DNA from: an uncultured Chitinophaga sp.
GTDB lineage: Bacteria; Bacteroidota; Bacteroidia; Chitinophagales; Chitinophagaceae
Direction: 5' to 3'
Length of the DNA: 64,000 bases
Assembly (NCBI RefSeq): GCF_937898475.1
Contig: NZ_CALEJS010000012.1
Span: 470,197-534,196 of the forward strand
Shown: positions 35,703 to 44,122 of the stretch, piece by piece
How positions within the stretch are numbered: position 1 is the stretch's first letter
How the letters are laid out: every line of letters begins with the position of its first letter
The notes under the pieces: model-generated
The model's input: the letters and a program-made list of their open reading frames with translations, nothing else
What the model was told of the DNA's origin: nothing
The model's database searches: none
Made by a program: the position numbers and the translations under genes

Positions 35703-36948
35703 ATTTCAACATTGCTGCGGCTTTGTTCACAGCGGCTACCAGCTTGTCTATATCCTCAAAGGTATTGTATAAGGACAGGGAGGCGCGTACGGTGCCGGGT
35801 ATCTGAAAAATGTCCATCAGCGGCTCGGTACAGTGGTGCCCGGTGCGAACGGCAACGCCCTGCTTATCCAGCAGTTCGCCCAGATCGTACGGGTGGATCT
35901 GGTCTACCAGGAAGGAGATGGAAGCAGCGCGGTGAGCGGCCTGTCCGATGAAGCGGATGCCCTCTACCTGCTGCAGCTGCTGCAGGGCATATTCCTGCAG
36001 TTGTTCCTCCCAGTGAGCGATCTTATCGATACCGATCTGTTTTACATAGTCCAGCGCAGCAGCCAGGCCTATTGCGCCGGCAATATGCGGGGTGCCGGCT
36101 TCAAATTTATAAGGCAGCTGGTTATAGATGGTTTTGGCGAAGGTAACGGTCTTGATCATATCGCCACCACCCTGGTAGGGGGGCATCTTATCCAGCCATG
36201 CTTCCTTGCCGTACAGCACACCAATGCCTGTAGGACCATATACCTTGTGACCGGAGAAAGCCAGGAAATCAGGCTGCAGCTCCTGTACGTCGATAGCGAT
36301 GTGTTGTATACCCTGTGCGGCATCCAGCAACACGGGAATGTTGCGTGCATGCGCCTGGGCGATGATCTCACGCACGGGGTTCACCGTACCCAGTGTATTA
36401 GACACATAGGTAACGGCCACTATCTTCACTTTATCGTCCAGCAGTTGGCTGAAGGCGTCCATACGCAATTCGCCGCGCTCATTGATGGGTATCACTTTGA
36501 GCTCGGCGCCTTTCTCTTCACAGATGATCTGCCAGGGCACAATGTTGGAATGGTGCTCCATGGCAGAGATCAGCACTACATCGCCGGCCTGCAGGTATTT
36601 ACGCCCGAAGCTGCTGGCAACGAGGTTAATACTGTCTGTAGTGCCTTTGGTAAAGATGATCTCTTTTGAATCTGCAGCGTTGATATATGCCGCTACCGTA
36701 TTGCGGGCCTGCTCGTAAGCTTCTGTGGCCTGCTGGCTCAGCTGGTGTACACCGCGGTGTACATTGCTGTTATAACCGGTATAGTATTGCTCCAGGATAT
36801 CCAGTACTACGCGGGGTTTCTGGGTAGTGGCAGCATTATCAAGATAAACCAGCGGTATACCATACACGCTGGCCTGCTGCAGCAGCGGGAAATCCTTTCT
36901 TACACGCTCTACATCAAAAGTTGTCTCTATTTCGGATATGTGCTGCAT
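35701..36948 (-). CDS. sufS: Cysteine desulfurase SufS
   Basis: This 415-residue PLP enzyme takes sulfur from L-cysteine for Fe-S cluster assembly. Lys235 in FSGHKVYGPTG should carry PLP, and Cys373 in RTGHHC is the persulfide-bearing residue of group II desulfurases. LDNAATTQKP, MEHHSNIVPWQ and VLLDAAQG are also in place. It follows sufD by 11 bases and is followed by sufE, its usual partner. Confidence 0.97.
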   Translation of the reverse strand: MQHISEIETTFDVERVRKDFPLLQQASVYGIPLVYLDNAATTQKPRVVLDILEQYYTGYNSNVHRGVHQLSQQATEAYEQARNTVAAYINAADSKEIIFTKGTTDSINLVASSFGRKYLQAGDVVLISAMEHHSNIVPWQIICEEKGAELKVIPINERGELRMDAFSQLLDDKVKIVAVTYVSNTLGTVNPVREIIAQAHARNIPVLLDAAQGIQHIAIDVQELQPDFLAFSGHKVYGPTGIGVLYGKEAWLDKMPPYQGGGDMIKTVTFAKTIYNQLPYKFEAGTPHIAGAIGLAAALDYVKQIGIDKIAHWEEQLQEYALQQLQQVEGIRFIGQAAHRAASISFLVDQIHPYDLGELLDKQGVAVRTGHHCTEPLMDIFQIPGTVRASLSLYNTFEDIDKLVAAVNKAAAMLK

Positions 36949-36956
36949 CGCTTAAA

Positions 36957-36973
36957 GAATTAATTATTAATTG
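36957..36973. repeat. AATTAATTATTAATT unit at the sufD 3' end
   Basis: A short AATTAATTATTAATTG unit of the AT-rich repeat family covers the sufD stop codon and the last codons (SINN). It fills the short sufD-sufS gap. Confidence 0.5.
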
Positions 36974-38276
36974 AAACGCCGCTGACGTAACGCCTGATCT
37001 GTTCGGTCAGGTGGTGTTGCAGGGCGGGGATATGCACCTTGTCGGTGATATCGAAGGCGAACGCGTTCACCAACAGTGTCTTGGCTGCTTCTTCGCCAAT
37101 GCCGCGGGCGCGGAGGTAGAACAGCGATTCTTCGCTGAACTGGCCAACGGTGAAGCCGTGGGAACATTTCACATCATCAGCATAGATCTCCAGCTGAGGC
37201 TGTGAGTTGATATCGGCCTTTTCGCTCAGCAGCAGGTTGTTGTTCTGCTGGAAAGCGTTGGTTTTCTGTGCATCCTGGTGTACATGGATACGGCCGGTGA
37301 ATACGCCGTTGGCGTTGTCCAGCAGTACGCCTTTGTACAGTTCGTTGCTGTTGCAATGCGGCTGCAGGTGATCCACAAAGGTGTGGTTATCTACATGCTG
37401 ATTGCCGGTAGCCAGGTACAGGCCATGAAGGTCTGTTTCGGTATAGCTGCCGTTCAGCGCAACGCTCAGGTTATTACGCACCAGCGTTGCATGTGGCAGC
37501 GTAAAGTTATAGTGATGGTAACGGCTATAGGTTTGCTGACTGGCGGCAGTCTGGTAAATATGACGGCTGTCCGGCGACATATCCTGCAGGTTATAATGCC
37601 AGATCTCGGCATTATCTTCCAGGAAGATCTCGCTCACGCTGTTCACAAAGGCCACTGCATTTTCATGCAGGCCCAGCGCGCTTTCAATAATGGTTGCAGA
37701 AGCGCTGGTGTGCGCTACCCACAGGTGGCGGGGCTGCAGGAATGCGTGTTGGGATACCGTGTATACGTGTACGATATGCAAAGGTTTATCCAGCACGGTG
37801 TTGGCTTTCAGCTCTATGAAGAGGCCGTCTGCAAACAGGGCGGTGTTCAGCGCTGCAAAGGGCTGATCTGCCAGGTGCGGGTGTTTATCGAAGTGGCTTT
37901 TGAACGCTTCGTTTTTGGAGGCTTCGGAAAGTTTGGTGATGGTAAATCCTTTCACATCGGGCAGCTGGGACAGTTCAGGCTGCAGGTGACCATTTACCAG
38001 TACTGCTTTATAGCAGGAGAGGCCCTGGATGAAAGCGGGCGCAACCTGTGCGGCGCTTACGGGGGCGGCCTGCTGCCGCAGTGTAAAAGGCTGCTCTTTC
38101 AGTATCCGCTGGATATTGGTGTTACGCCAGGCTTCTGATTTAAGGTCGGGCAGTCCAAGGCTTCTGAAACGCACAAGCGCGTCTTCCCGCAGGGAATACA
38201 GGGCATCATCCTTAGGTGTGAGCCCGTTTCCCCCTTCGAGGATATATTGATAAAAAGGTATCGTGATATCAGTCAT
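36960..38276 (-). CDS. sufD: Fe-S scaffold subunit SufD
   Basis: This 438-residue protein is the SufD half of the SufBC2D scaffold. Its C-terminal half carries the SufB/SufD beta-helix core, including DLHGLYLATGNQHVDNHTFVDH, NGVFTGRIHVHQDAQKTNAFQQ, and DVKCSHGFTVGQ, then LFYLRARGIGEEAAKTLLVNAFA. It lies between sufC and sufS. A 204-base repeat-filled gap separates it from sufC, which is unusual for an operon. The stop codon lies in an AT-rich repeat unit. Confidence 0.95.
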   Translation of the reverse strand: MTDITIPFYQYILEGGNGLTPKDDALYSLREDALVRFRSLGLPDLKSEAWRNTNIQRILKEQPFTLRQQAAPVSAAQVAPAFIQGLSCYKAVLVNGHLQPELSQLPDVKGFTITKLSEASKNEAFKSHFDKHPHLADQPFAALNTALFADGLFIELKANTVLDKPLHIVHVYTVSQHAFLQPRHLWVAHTSASATIIESALGLHENAVAFVNSVSEIFLEDNAEIWHYNLQDMSPDSRHIYQTAASQQTYSRYHHYNFTLPHATLVRNNLSVALNGSYTETDLHGLYLATGNQHVDNHTFVDHLQPHCNSNELYKGVLLDNANGVFTGRIHVHQDAQKTNAFQQNNNLLLSEKADINSQPQLEIYADDVKCSHGFTVGQFSEESLFYLRARGIGEEAAKTLLVNAFAFDITDKVHIPALQHHLTEQIRRYVSGVSINN

Positions 38277-38480
38277 AATTGATAATTAATAATGAATAAT
38301 TAATAATCGCGGAAAGCGTGTTCCGGAGAACGCGGGTCTTAATTATCCGATATTAATGTGTTTAGTGCTTAAGTCTTTTAATAACCCCCTAATTAACAAC
38401 AACAATAGTAGTACAACTGAGCATGTGTTTCCCACCAGCCTTACTCCATTATTAATTCTTAATTATTCATTATTAATTTT
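38277..38480. repeat. AATTAATAAT-type inverted repeat between sufC and sufD
   Basis: AATTAATAATGAATAATTAA (38284-38303) and its near-exact complement TTAATTATTCATTATTAATT (38459-38478) bracket about 150 bases without a gene. RNA of the suf operon would form a long AT-rich stem here. A further AATTATCC... segment lies inside. Confidence 0.8.
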
Positions 38481-39242
38481 TCAGACATTCTCGTGGACCA
38501 CTGTCTCTTTCAGCCAGTCGTACCCTTTTTCTTCCAGTTCCAGCGCCAGTTCTTTGGGACCGGTTTTTACGATGCGGCCATCGTACAGTACGTGTACGAA
38601 GTCGGGCACAATGTAATCCAGCAGGCGTTGGTAGTGGGTGATCACCAGAAAGGATTTGTCTGCGCTGCGCAGTTTGTTCACGCCGTTTGCCACGATGCGG
38701 AGTGCGTCGATATCCAGGCCGGAGTCTGTTTCATCGAGGATACCCAGCTTCGGGTCCAGCATAGCGAGCTGGAAGATTTCGTTACGTTTCTTTTCGCCGC
38801 CGGAGAACCCTTCGTTGAGGGAACGGTTCATGAGGTTGGCGTTGAAATCAACCAGCTGTTGTTTTTCTTTGGTGAGCTTCAGGAATTCCTTCGCTTCGAG
38901 CGCGGGCAGACCTTTGTAAGCCCTGATCTCGTTGAGCGCGGTTTTCAGGAAGTGCAGGTTAGACACGCCGGGTATTTCCACGGGGTACTGGAAAGCGAGG
39001 AACACGCCTTCCCGGGCCCTGTCTTCCGGAGACATTTCCAGCAGGTCTTTCCCATCAAAGATCACTTCGCCCTGGGTTACTGTATAATTTTCCCGACCTG
39101 CCAGCACAGAAGCGAGGGAGCTTTTGCCAGAGCCGTTAGGTCCCATAATGGCATGTACTTCTCCCCTGGGGATCTCGAGGTCAATGCCCTTCAGAATTTC
39201 TTTTCCTTCTACTTCTGCGTGCAGATTTTTAATCGTCAGCAT
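38481..39242 (-). CDS. sufC: Fe-S assembly ATPase SufC
   Basis: This 253-residue ABC-type ATPase drives the SufBCD scaffold. Walker A is GPNGSGKSS, the signature is SGGEKKRNEI, and Walker B is LGILDETDSGLD, with a late VITHYQRLLDYI. It is cytosolic and has no membrane partner. It lies 47 bases after sufB and is followed by the long repeat gap before sufD. Confidence 0.97.
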   Translation of the reverse strand: MLTIKNLHAEVEGKEILKGIDLEIPRGEVHAIMGPNGSGKSSLASVLAGRENYTVTQGEVIFDGKDLLEMSPEDRAREGVFLAFQYPVEIPGVSNLHFLKTALNEIRAYKGLPALEAKEFLKLTKEKQQLVDFNANLMNRSLNEGFSGGEKKRNEIFQLAMLDPKLGILDETDSGLDIDALRIVANGVNKLRSADKSFLVITHYQRLLDYIVPDFVHVLYDGRIVKTGPKELALELEEKGYDWLKETVVHENV

Positions 39243-39289
39243 GATATTATTTGTTCTCTGTTGTTGTTTAGTGTTTAACGTTTAAACTA

Positions 39290-40735
39290 TTACCCTACGC
39301 TGCCTTCCAGCGTGATGGACAATAATTTCTGCGCTTCCACGGCAAATTCCATGGGCAGCTGGTTCAGTACTTCCTTGGCGTAACCGTTCACGATAAGGGC
39401 TACAGCCTTTTCTGTATCGATACCGCGCTGGTTGAGGTAGAAGATCTGGTCTTCACCGATCTTGGAGGTGGTAGCCTCGTGCTCAACGGTAGCGGATTTA
39501 TTGCGGGATTCGATGTAAGGGAAGGTGTGCGCACCGCAACGGTTACCTATCAGCAGGGAGTCGCACTGGGTAAAGTTACGTGCGTTATGTGCACGCGGTC
39601 CTACCTGTACGAGTCCGCGGTAGGTATTGTCACCTTCGCCGGCTGAGATACCTTTGGAAATGATCCTGCTTTTGGTATTGCGGCCGATGTGGTGCATTTT
39701 GGTACCCGTATCGGCTATCTGCCGGTTACGGGTTACAGCTACGGAGTAAAACTCGCCCTGGGCATCGTCTCCCTGCAGGATCACGCTGGGATATTTCCAG
39801 GTGATGGAAGAACCGGTTTCTACCTGTGTCCAGGATATTTTACTGCTTTTGCCCTTGCAGATCCCTCTTTTAGTTACAAAGTTATAGATACCGCCTTTGC
39901 CTTCTTTATCGCCGGGGTACCAGTTCTGTACGGTAGAGTATTTGATCTCCGCATGATCCAGGGCTACCAGTTCCACTACTGCGGCATGCAGCTGGTTCTC
40001 GTCGCGCATGGGGGCGGTACAGCCTTCGAGGTAGCTTACATAGCTTTCATCGTCTGCTATGATAAGCGTACGTTCAAACTGGCCGGTGTTCTGAGCATTG
40101 ATACGGAAGTAGGTGCTCAGCTCCATGGGGCAGCGTACGCCTTTCGGAATATATACAAAAGAGCCGTCAGAGAATACCGCGGCATTCAATGCAGCAAAGA
40201 TGTTATCAGAGTGGGGCACTACGGAGCCCAGGTATTTTTTCACCAGGTCGGGATGGTGCTTCACGGCTTCCCCGAAGGAGCAGAAGATAACGCCCATTTC
40301 GCCCAGTTTTTCTTTAAAGGTGGTGGCAACAGACACACTGTCGAACACGGCATCTACGGCTACGCCGGAGAGCGCTTTCTGTTCGTTCAGCGGGATGCCC
40401 AGTTTTTCAAAGGTAGCCAGCAGTTCAGGGTCTACTTCGTCCAGGCTGGACAGCTGCTTCTTCTTTTTGGGAGCGGCATAGTAGGACACGCCCTGGAAGT
40501 CGATCTCAGGCAATTTAAAATGCTGCCATCCGGGCATCTGCATTTTCTTAAAGGCCTGGTATCCTTTCAGGCGCCATTCCAGCAACCATTCAGGTTCTTC
40601 CTTTTTAGCGGATATAAAGCGGATGGTGTCTTCATTGAGACCAGCCGGCGCTATATCCATTTCAATATCGGTGGTAAAGCCAAACTCGTATTCCTTATTG
40701 GCAATATCATCGATTATTTCATTACTGTTTCTCAT
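39290..40735 (-). CDS. sufB: Fe-S scaffold subunit SufB
   Basis: This 481-residue protein is the SufB scaffold on which clusters are built. Conserved segments are EPEWLLEWRLKGYQAF, GVIFCSFGEAVKHHPDLVKKY, FVYIPKGVRCPMELSTYFRIN, YLEGCTAPMRDENQLHAAVVEL and RNCGAHTFPYIES-like GNRCGAHTFPYIES. The cysteines at CTAP and NRCGAH are the expected sulfur relay sites. It is the second scaffold gene of the operon, separated from sufA by an inverted repeat array. Confidence 0.97.
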   Translation of the reverse strand: MRNSNEIIDDIANKEYEFGFTTDIEMDIAPAGLNEDTIRFISAKKEEPEWLLEWRLKGYQAFKKMQMPGWQHFKLPEIDFQGVSYYAAPKKKKQLSSLDEVDPELLATFEKLGIPLNEQKALSGVAVDAVFDSVSVATTFKEKLGEMGVIFCSFGEAVKHHPDLVKKYLGSVVPHSDNIFAALNAAVFSDGSFVYIPKGVRCPMELSTYFRINAQNTGQFERTLIIADDESYVSYLEGCTAPMRDENQLHAAVVELVALDHAEIKYSTVQNWYPGDKEGKGGIYNFVTKRGICKGKSSKISWTQVETGSSITWKYPSVILQGDDAQGEFYSVAVTRNRQIADTGTKMHHIGRNTKSRIISKGISAGEGDNTYRGLVQVGPRAHNARNFTQCDSLLIGNRCGAHTFPYIESRNKSATVEHEATTSKIGEDQIFYLNQRGIDTEKAVALIVNGYAKEVLNQLPMEFAVEAQKLLSITLEGSVG

Positions 40736-40752
40736 ACTTACTTATAATGTAA

Positions 40753-40882
40753 AATCCCGAATACTAAAATCCCAAATTCCAAAATCCAAATTCCAAAATC
40801 TAAAATTCAAATGCCAAATATCAAATTCCAATATCCAGATTCCGCTTGTTTGGAATTTAAAACTCCTGGAATTTGGAATTTG
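40753..40882. repeat. AAATTCCAAAATCC inverted repeat array between sufA and sufB
   Basis: Tandem units such as CCCAAATTCCAAAATCC and TATCAAATTCCAATATCC (40770-40838) are followed by an inverted block with TTGGAATTT and CTGGAATTTGGAATTTG (40850-40882). The pattern resembles the other arrays in build but uses a different unit. Confidence 0.75.
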
Positions 40883-40888
40883 CGCAGC

Positions 40889-41215
40889 CTAAACGGCAAA
40901 GCTTTCCCCACAGCTGCAGGTACGGGTGGCGTTGGGATTATTAAAGAAAAGGCCTTTACCATTGAGGCCGTCAGAGTAGTCCAGCTCTGTACCGTAGAGG
41001 TACAGGAGGCTTTTCATCTGTACGGCAATCTTAACGCCTTTATCTTCAAAGATCTGGTCGCCTGGCTTTTCTTCTGCTTCAAACACCAGCTCATATGAAA
41101 GTCCGGAACAACCGCCGCCTTTCACGCCCACGCGTACAAAGGTACCCGGTACATGGTTTTCTTTTACCATGAGGTCTTTTATGTAGGTGCTTGCTTTTTC
41201 TGAAACGGTAATCAT
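40889..41215 (-). CDS. sufA: A-type Fe-S carrier (HesB/IscA family), SufA-like
   Basis: This 108-residue protein carries Fe-S clusters or iron to target proteins. The three family cysteines are Cys36 in GGGCSGLSY and Cys100 and Cys102 in RTCSCGESF. It begins MITVSEKASTYIKDLM. It lies 28 bases after the flavin reductase gene and before sufB. Confidence 0.93.
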   Translation of the reverse strand: MITVSEKASTYIKDLMVKENHVPGTFVRVGVKGGGCSGLSYELVFEAEEKPGDQIFEDKGVKIAVQMKSLLYLYGTELDYSDGLNGKGLFFNNPNATRTCSCGESFAV

Positions 41216-41243
41216 CTTTATATCTAGCTTTTAGCAGTTAATA

Positions 41244-41825
41244 TTAGCTGTTGGCTGCCTGCAGCAGCTTATTTATATTATTATTCTCTTTGCATTCAGC
41301 CAGCAAAGTTATCATTTGATCGAACTTATTCCTATAGAGGGCTGAAAAGTCATTTGTTTGCGGATCAAAAAGGTGGTCTTTCAGCACGGGAACCGAAAAG
41401 GGGAGTACCCAGGCCCGCAATGCCTTAGCCACTGCATCCATGGCGTTGATACCCTGCATGGCCTGTGAGCCGTTGGCCCAACTCACCAAAGCTACAACCT
41501 TTCCCGTTAAATATGGGCGGCCGAGGCGGCTGGTGAGCTCCAGCCAGTCGAGCGCATTTTTCATAACGCCCGTCATGCTCCCGTGGTAAAGGGGCGTGAG
41601 CCATACGTGCAGATCGGCCTCGCAAAAGGCGTTGCACATCTGCTGCACGGCTTCGGGCGTTTCCTGTTTCAGCGGATCAAAGAACGGAATGGCTGTATTA
41701 GCCAGGCTGAATACGCGGGGCGTAAAGCCTTTTTCCCTGAACCGGGTCTCAAAGTAAGCGGCTACCTTCCCGGCTGTTGCATAGGGCCGGTCATCCATCG
41801 TACCATTGAATATCAATACATTCAT
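41244..41825 (-). CDS. NAD(P)H-dependent FMN reductase family protein
   Basis: This 193-residue flavodoxin-like protein reduces FMN or quinones with NAD(P)H. Motifs are MNVLIFNGTMDDRPYATAGK (the FMN phosphate loop region), VWLTPLYHGSMTGVMKNALDWLE and TGKVVALVSWANGSQA. As the first gene of the suf operon it may supply electrons for cluster assembly or help keep iron reduced. This link is inferred from position only. It diverges from the SufR-like regulator gene. Confidence 0.85.
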   Translation of the reverse strand: MNVLIFNGTMDDRPYATAGKVAAYFETRFREKGFTPRVFSLANTAIPFFDPLKQETPEAVQQMCNAFCEADLHVWLTPLYHGSMTGVMKNALDWLELTSRLGRPYLTGKVVALVSWANGSQAMQGINAMDAVAKALRAWVLPFSVPVLKDHLFDPQTNDFSALYRNKFDQMITLLAECKENNNINKLLQAANS

Positions 41826-41958
41826 CTAATGTCCTTATTATCAATAGGTTAAATTGTTATGAAGGTATACCCTTAGTTGATCGTCGGTGCAAAGGTCGTA
41901 TAAACCTTACAACAATATTTTTTTAACTAGTACAAAATTACGACATTTGACAATAAAA

Positions 41959-41972
41959 CAAGTGATAACTTG
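41959..41972. promoter_or_regulatory. Inverted repeat CAAGT-N4-ACTTG, possible SufR operator
   Basis: CAAGTGATAACTTG is a perfect 5-bp inverted repeat with a four-base spacer, nine bases before the SufR-like gene ATG and about 130 bases before the suf operon start on the other strand. Cyanobacterial SufR binds short inverted repeats of similar build (CAAC-N6-GTTG). A second palindrome, GGTATACC (41864-41871), is closer to the operon side. Confidence 0.4.
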
Positions 41973-41981
41973 GAAAATTAT

Positions 41982-42623
41982 ATGCCAAAGATCAAAGCAG
42001 CAGCTGACCGGTTTCTGGTATTATTAAAGACCCGTGGTCCGCAAACAGCCGCTTCCCTGGCCGCCGAGCTTGGCATAACGGGGGAGGGTGCGCGTTTGCA
42101 GTTACTGAAACTGGCAGAAGAAGGATTGGTAGCCGCCACCACCAGCTCAAGGGGGGTAGGACGGCCTGTGCAGGTATGGAGTCTGACTGCCCAGGGTAAT
42201 GCGCATTTTCCCGATACACACGCCGAACTGAGCCTTCAGCTGATGAATACCATCAAAAAGGAACTAGGCCAGGAAGCTTTAGACCAGGTGATCATCGCCC
42301 GGGAACATAGCCAACTTGAAAAATACCGTGCAGCTTTAAAAGGAATTACCAACATAGGAGATAAAATAGCCCGTTTTGCCACTTTACGAACCGCCGAGGG
42401 CTACCTGGCAGAGTGGAGGAAGGAAGAAAACGGCTATATTTTCATTGAAAACCATTGCCCCATCTGCAGTGCAGCTACCCAATGCGATAATATCTGTTCT
42501 TCAGAGCTCAGAACCTTTGCCGCCATCCTGGGCGACGAGGTGACCGTAACCCGTACTGAACACATCCTGGCGGGAAATCGCTGCTGTATTTACCGGATCA
42601 CATATACCGACCAGCTGGTGTAA
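41982..42623 (+). CDS. sufR: SufR-like Fe-S-sensing transcriptional regulator
   Basis: This 213-residue DeoR/ArsR-type winged helix protein has GPQTAASLAAELGITGEGARLQLLKLAEEGLV and the wing RGVGRPVQVWSLTAQG in its N-terminal half. The C-terminal half has six cysteines (159, 162, 168, 172, 201, 202) in a pattern expected for a cluster-binding SufR. It would repress the divergent suf operon when clusters are plentiful and release it when clusters are lost. The ATG at 41982 is preferred to an upstream TTG. The gene symbol is given by analogy with other SufR proteins. Confidence 0.85.
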   Translation: MPKIKAAADRFLVLLKTRGPQTAASLAAELGITGEGARLQLLKLAEEGLVAATTSSRGVGRPVQVWSLTAQGNAHFPDTHAELSLQLMNTIKKELGQEALDQVIIAREHSQLEKYRAALKGITNIGDKIARFATLRTAEGYLAEWRKEENGYIFIENHCPICSAATQCDNICSSELRTFAAILGDEVTVTRTEHILAGNRCCIYRITYTDQLV

Positions 42624-42901
42624 GCGCTTGTACAGGGATGGTATGCGCTTTTTATAACGGGGGGCATACGGGTGGAGCATAAATAGTGCTCCAACAGCAC
42701 GCCTGTTCAGAACGGGCTAAGCACCGACTAAACACGGACTAAACGCTTACAAGGCACTCACTACGATTTCACAACACACTCATTACCAATACCCTGGGAG
42801 TAAGCCTTTATGAAAAAGCATCGTATAAGCCACTGAAACTCAATGCTTAGTGGACATGAGGTGGACTTGATCAAGACTTAAGGAGGGGATGATGTGGTTC
42901 G

Positions 42902-43315
42902 CTAGAATATCAGGACCAGGGTTCCGCTGATGATCAGCAGGGCCCCGATGGCCGTTTTCCAGGTAAGGGCCTCGTGCAGGAAAATAACCGAGAGGACGAT
43001 GGTCAGCGCCACGCTCAGCTTATCTACAGGGGCTACCTGCGACACTTTTCCTACCTGCAGGGCCTTAAAATAAAAGATCCAGGAAAGGCCGGTGGCAATA
43101 CCGGAGAGCACCAGGAACAGCAAACTGTGTTTTGAGATGCTGCCGATCCCTTTCGCTTCGCCGCGGAAGAGGACGATCCCCCAGGCAATGATCAGTATAA
43201 TAATGGTGCGGATACCGGTAGCCAGGTTGGAATTGATACCGGAAACGCCCACCTTGGCAAAGATGGCCGTTAAGGCGGCGAAAAGCGCAGAGAGTAAAGC
43301 GTAGATCCACCACAT
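42902..43315 (-). CDS. EamA-family transporter, single-domain form
   Basis: This 137-residue protein has five hydrophobic segments and one EamA domain: ALLSALFAALTAIFAKVG at the start, GLSWIFYFKALQVGKVSQVAPVDKLS in the middle, and EALTWKTAIGALLIISGTLVL at the end. Most EamA proteins have two such domains, so this half-size form should work as a dimer, like SMR transporters. The substrate is unknown. The GNAT gene lies 22 bases upstream on the same strand. The 278-base gap to the regulator gene holds a weak 5-bp hairpin (AGCGC/GCGCT, 42625-42649) and a CACCGACTAAA/CACGGACTAAA direct repeat (42722-42744). Confidence 0.88.
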   Translation of the reverse strand: MWWIYALLSALFAALTAIFAKVGVSGINSNLATGIRTIIILIIAWGIVLFRGEAKGIGSISKHSLLFLVLSGIATGLSWIFYFKALQVGKVSQVAPVDKLSVALTIVLSVIFLHEALTWKTAIGALLIISGTLVLIF

Positions 43316-43337
43316 AAAACGAAGTTAACGATCTCCG

Positions 43338-43835
43338 TCAAACTTTTTTTCCCAATATCTTCAGACTTCTTTTCACCCCATCCAGTACCGCTATATCCGG
43401 CAGGTGGGCCCATTCTTCAAAGCCCATGTTCAGGAACAACTGTATGCTGGGCGCATTATGCGCAAAAATAAAACCCAGGAGAGTAGATACACCCAGTGCG
43501 GGGCATTGCTCCATGGCATGCGCCAACACGGCTTTGCCTAATCCTTTGCCCCGGAAATCAGGATGCAGGTAAATGCTGATCTCCACCGTTCCATCATAGG
43601 CGGGGCGTCCGTAAAAAGAATTAAAGCTGACCCATCCGGCAGTTTGCCCCTCAGACTCCACGATCCATAAGGGACGTTTTTCCGGCGTATGATCATGGAA
43701 CCATTTTTGACGGCTTTCAACGGTAACTGGAGTGGTATCTGCGGTCACCATCCGCCCGGGAATGGTAGAATTGTATATCTCTACGATCACCGGCAGATCG
43801 GAGAGCTGTGCATTGCGGAAATGAAGGGAGGACAT
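43338..43835 (-). CDS. GNAT-family N-acetyltransferase
   Basis: This 165-residue protein resembles phosphinothricin N-acetyltransferases. It begins LHFRNAQLSDLPVIVEIYNSTIPGRMVTAD, has VEISIYLHPDFRGKGLGKAVLAHAM (the acetyl-CoA-binding RGKGLG), and ends with NMGFEEWAHLPDIAVLDG. It would acetylate an amine such as an amino acid or a toxic herbicide analogue. A -7 box abuts its start and it may drive the EamA gene too. Confidence 0.88.
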   Translation of the reverse strand: MSSLHFRNAQLSDLPVIVEIYNSTIPGRMVTADTTPVTVESRQKWFHDHTPEKRPLWIVESEGQTAGWVSFNSFYGRPAYDGTVEISIYLHPDFRGKGLGKAVLAHAMEQCPALGVSTLLGFIFAHNAPSIQLFLNMGFEEWAHLPDIAVLDGVKRSLKILGKKV

Positions 43836-43840
43836 GCGCG

Positions 43841-43848
43841 CAAAAGTA
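43841..43848 (-). promoter_or_regulatory. -7 box (TACTTTTG on the - strand)
   Basis: The site matches TAnnTTTG on the - strand and ends five bases before the GNAT gene start at 43835, so the mRNA would be nearly leaderless. Confidence 0.45.
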
Positions 43849-44122
43849 CAAATTTAAAAATGATATTGTAAGCAGGGAACCATGAACAATGGGTTGTCAG
43901 TAATACACGGATGTTGCTGTACGACAGACAGTTAATAAGGGGGATTGCTGAACTGTGGCGGAGTATTTCAAGTGTCAGTGTAACATTATATTCGTTCGTC
44001 CGTTACAGGTAGCATTGCAATCCTATGTCAGTTACCGGGCGTGCATCACGCTGTACCAACACTGTAGCAGGTTTACAGCTGGCGGCCCAGGTATATTTAA
44101 AACCGTCTATATCAAATTGAAG

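Noticed and set aside
39689..40747. A 352-codon open frame on the + strand
   Set aside because: It is antisense to sufB, which is unmistakable, and has no domain of its own.
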